A stretch of DNA of 8,143 bases. It comes from Rhodospirillales bacterium. GTDB taxonomy: Bacteria; Pseudomonadota; Alphaproteobacteria; Acetobacterales; Acetobacteraceae. Below the pieces are notes generated by a model that was not told the DNA's origin, made no database searches, and was given only the letters and a program-made list of their open reading frames with translations. The stretch spans positions 1 to 8,143 of the forward strand of contig JAATGE010000360.1 in NCBI GenBank assembly GCA_015654825.1, given 5' to 3'. A program made the position numbers and the translations under genes. Shown here in pieces: positions 6,596-8,143 of this stretch (positions within the stretch are counted from its first letter, which is position 1; every line of letters begins with the position of its first letter).

Positions 6596-8143
6596 ATGCA
6601 AGCCCTGCGCCGAGTTCTGACCGGCGCCGCGGTACTGCTGATGCTAGCCCTGCTAGCCGCCTGGCAGGTCCCCCCCCGCCTCGAGTGGGGCCGCTACCGA
6701 GGCAGCATTGCCGCCTTCGCCAGCGCCCGCCTGGCCCGAGGCGTCACCATAGGCGGCCAGGTCAGTCTAAGCCTGCTGCCACAAGTCGTGCTCACCGCCT
6801 CCGAAGTGAAGCTGGCCGATCGCGGCGACGGCATTTCCGCCAGGGTCGGCGCCCTGCGCCTGCAAGTGCAATTCTGGCCCCTGCTGCGAGGCCACGTAGT
6901 CCCCCGAGACCTGCTGCTGGCCGACCCGGTGGTCACGGTCCCCTGGCCACTGCCCGACACGGCCGGTGCGGTCCCCGCGCTCGCCCCCGGCTTCGCCGCC
7001 GGCACCGAGGGCGGCGCGCTGCATCTCGGCGCGCTGACCCTAACCGCGGTAAGCGCATCGCTGCACGCCGACCCGGACACCGGCGCGTTCGGTGCCCAGG
7101 GCACGGTCAGCGTGCAGGGCCGCCCCTGCCGGTTCACCGCCCTGATCGGCGCCGCCGGCCGCGACGGCATTGCCCCGCTCAACCTGACGCTGGACGGGCA
7201 GGGCGCATTGCAAGGCACCGGCGGCTCCTTCCGCGGCCGCTTGCTGGGCCATGGCGCGCTGCAAGGCACCCTGCAGGCGCGCGGTCCGGACGCCTCGAAA
7301 TTGCTGCCGGCGCCCGCGGTCCCCTGGCGCGTGCAAGGCGCCGTGCAGGTCTCCGGCGGCCAGCTACAGGCGCCAGACCTGCAATTGATGCTGGCCGACT
7401 CGCCGGGCCAGGCGCGCGTCACCCTGCGCATGCTGCCGCCGGCGCGGCTCGATGCCGCCGCGAAACTCGGTCAGTTCGCGCTCGGCGGCTGGATCGCCGG
7501 CCTGGCCCGCCCAGGCCTGCCGATACCGGTGCATCTCGACGTGCGGGCGCAGGCCGCCACCTGGCGCGGCCGCGCGCTGCGCGACATCGCGCTGCAGCTC
7601 GATCTCGGCGGTGCGGAGCCCGGCCTGGTCGCCGACGCCACACTCCCCGGCGACGCCAAGCTGCATCTCTCCGCTTCCCTGCAGGAAAGCACCACCGGCG
7701 CGGTGCTCGCCGGCCCGCTGACCCTGTCCGCCCCGGATCTGCCGACGACGCTGACCTGGCTGGCCACCAAACCGGGCGGCGCCCCCCCCGACTGGGCGCC
7801 GCTCCTCGCCCCCCGGGCCGACCTGCAAGCCAGACTGCGCCTCGCCGGCCCGCGGCTGGAACTGGCCGGCCTGGCATTGAAACTCGGTGCCAGCACGGTC
7901 ACCGGCGACGCCGCGCTCACCCTCGCCGCACGCCCGTCGGTCCGCGCTGCATTGACCGTCGACCACCTGGCGATCGCACCCCCCCTGTCCTGGCCCCCCC
8001 CGGAAGCCGCGCGCCTCGCGGCCGCCCTCGCCCTCATCGACGCCGACCTCGACCTCCATGCCAACGCATTGGACATCCCCGGCCTTCCGGTGTCGCACGT
8101 GGAAATTCAGGCGCGCACCGGCGCCAACGGCGTGGCGCTGCGC
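6596..8143 (+). CDS. AsmA-like envelope protein (3' end missing)
   Basis: 516 codons are open to the right edge with no stop, so the C-terminus is missing. Residues about 7-23 (VLTGAAVLLMLALLAAW) form a signal anchor after two arginines, so the rest should face the periplasm. The next part reads as the AsmA N-terminal pattern, an alternating-hydrophobic beta-strand stretch, with GGQVSLSLLPQVVLTASEVK (53-72) and VGALRLQVQFWPLLRGHVV (84-102). The remainder is repetitive, Gly/Leu/Ala-rich, strand-like sequence typical of AsmA/TamB-type repeating beta-groove proteins. These are known to bridge the envelope and act in lipid transport or outer-membrane homeostasis; the role of this member is unknown. 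The start is fixed by AGGAG overlapping the previous stop. Oddities are three C8 tracts in the coding sequence and a cluster of CGA/CTA codons confined to the first 105 codons. Confidence 0.8.
   Translation, partial: MQALRRVLTGAAVLLMLALLAAWQVPPRLEWGRYRGSIAAFASARLARGVTIGGQVSLSLLPQVVLTASEVKLADRGDGISARVGALRLQVQFWPLLRGHVVPRDLLLADPVVTVPWPLPDTAGAVPALAPGFAAGTEGGALHLGALTLTAVSASLHADPDTGAFGAQGTVSVQGRPCRFTALIGAAGRDGIAPLNLTLDGQGALQGTGGSFRGRLLGHGALQGTLQARGPDASKLLPAPAVPWRVQGAVQVSGGQLQAPDLQLMLADSPGQARVTLRMLPPARLDAAAKLGQFALGGWIAGLARPGLPIPVHLDVRAQAATWRGRALRDIALQLDLGGAEPGLVADATLPGDAKLHLSASLQESTTGAVLAGPLTLSAPDLPTTLTWLATKPGGAPPDWAPLLAPRADLQARLRLAGPRLELAGLALKLGASTVTGDAALTLAARPSVRAALTVDHLAIAPPLSWPPPEAARLAAALALIDADLDLHANALDIPGLPVSHVEIQARTGANGVALR

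Noticed and set aside
7364..8098. 244-codon minus-strand open frame at the right edge
   Set aside because: It is a Gly/Arg/Gln-rich shadow of the AsmA-like gene. The plus-strand frame has a signal anchor, AsmA-type motifs and a strong ribosome binding site.

Overview
The window is a high-GC stretch of a Gram-negative chromosome, most likely from an alphaproteobacterium and plausibly from the Acetobacteraceae/Rhodospirillales. The evidence is indirect. The phosphoserine aminotransferase is of the divergent type (TIGR01365-like) that I associate with Alphaproteobacteria. It is coupled to a full-length type 1 phosphoglycerate dehydrogenase. GC-rich 'GGGTCCAGGGGC' palindromes, which I recall from intergenic regions of acetic-acid-bacteria relatives, sit between genes. 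No database search was possible, so the placement is an inference.

Layout. (1) Positions 1-1431, minus strand: most of an MFS transporter of the oxalate/formate antiporter (OFA) type, running off the left edge. (2) Positions 1432-1603: a divergent promoter region with an inverted repeat and a GC hairpin. (3) Positions 1604-4377, plus strand: serC-serA, two enzymes of the phosphorylated serine pathway. They are 5 nt apart, and the serA ribosome binding site overlaps the end of serC. (4) Positions 4378-4616: a non-coding spacer holding two oppositely oriented copies of a GC-rich palindromic repeat, with a possible terminator for the ser operon. (5) Positions 4617-6587: a protein with ten gap-free 34-residue TPR units fused to a glycosyltransferase-9-like C-terminal domain. 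Its last 21 codons are made of a third copy of the same repeat. (6) Positions 6596-8143: an AsmA-like envelope protein, cut by the right edge, whose ribosome binding site overlaps the preceding stop codon.

How the genes relate. serC and serA convert 3-phosphoglycerate to phosphoserine; the final phosphatase, SerB, is not in the window. The TPR/glycosyltransferase-like gene and the AsmA-like gene look translationally coupled and may share an envelope- or surface-related role, but their substrates cannot be read from the sequence. The MFS gene is divergent and probably independent.

I found no CRISPR array, insertion sequence, tRNA, rRNA or recognisable defence system. The points most worth a second look are the repeat family, its incorporation into a coding region, three C8 tracts in the AsmA-like gene, and a patch of unusual codon use across the TPR/AsmA junction.
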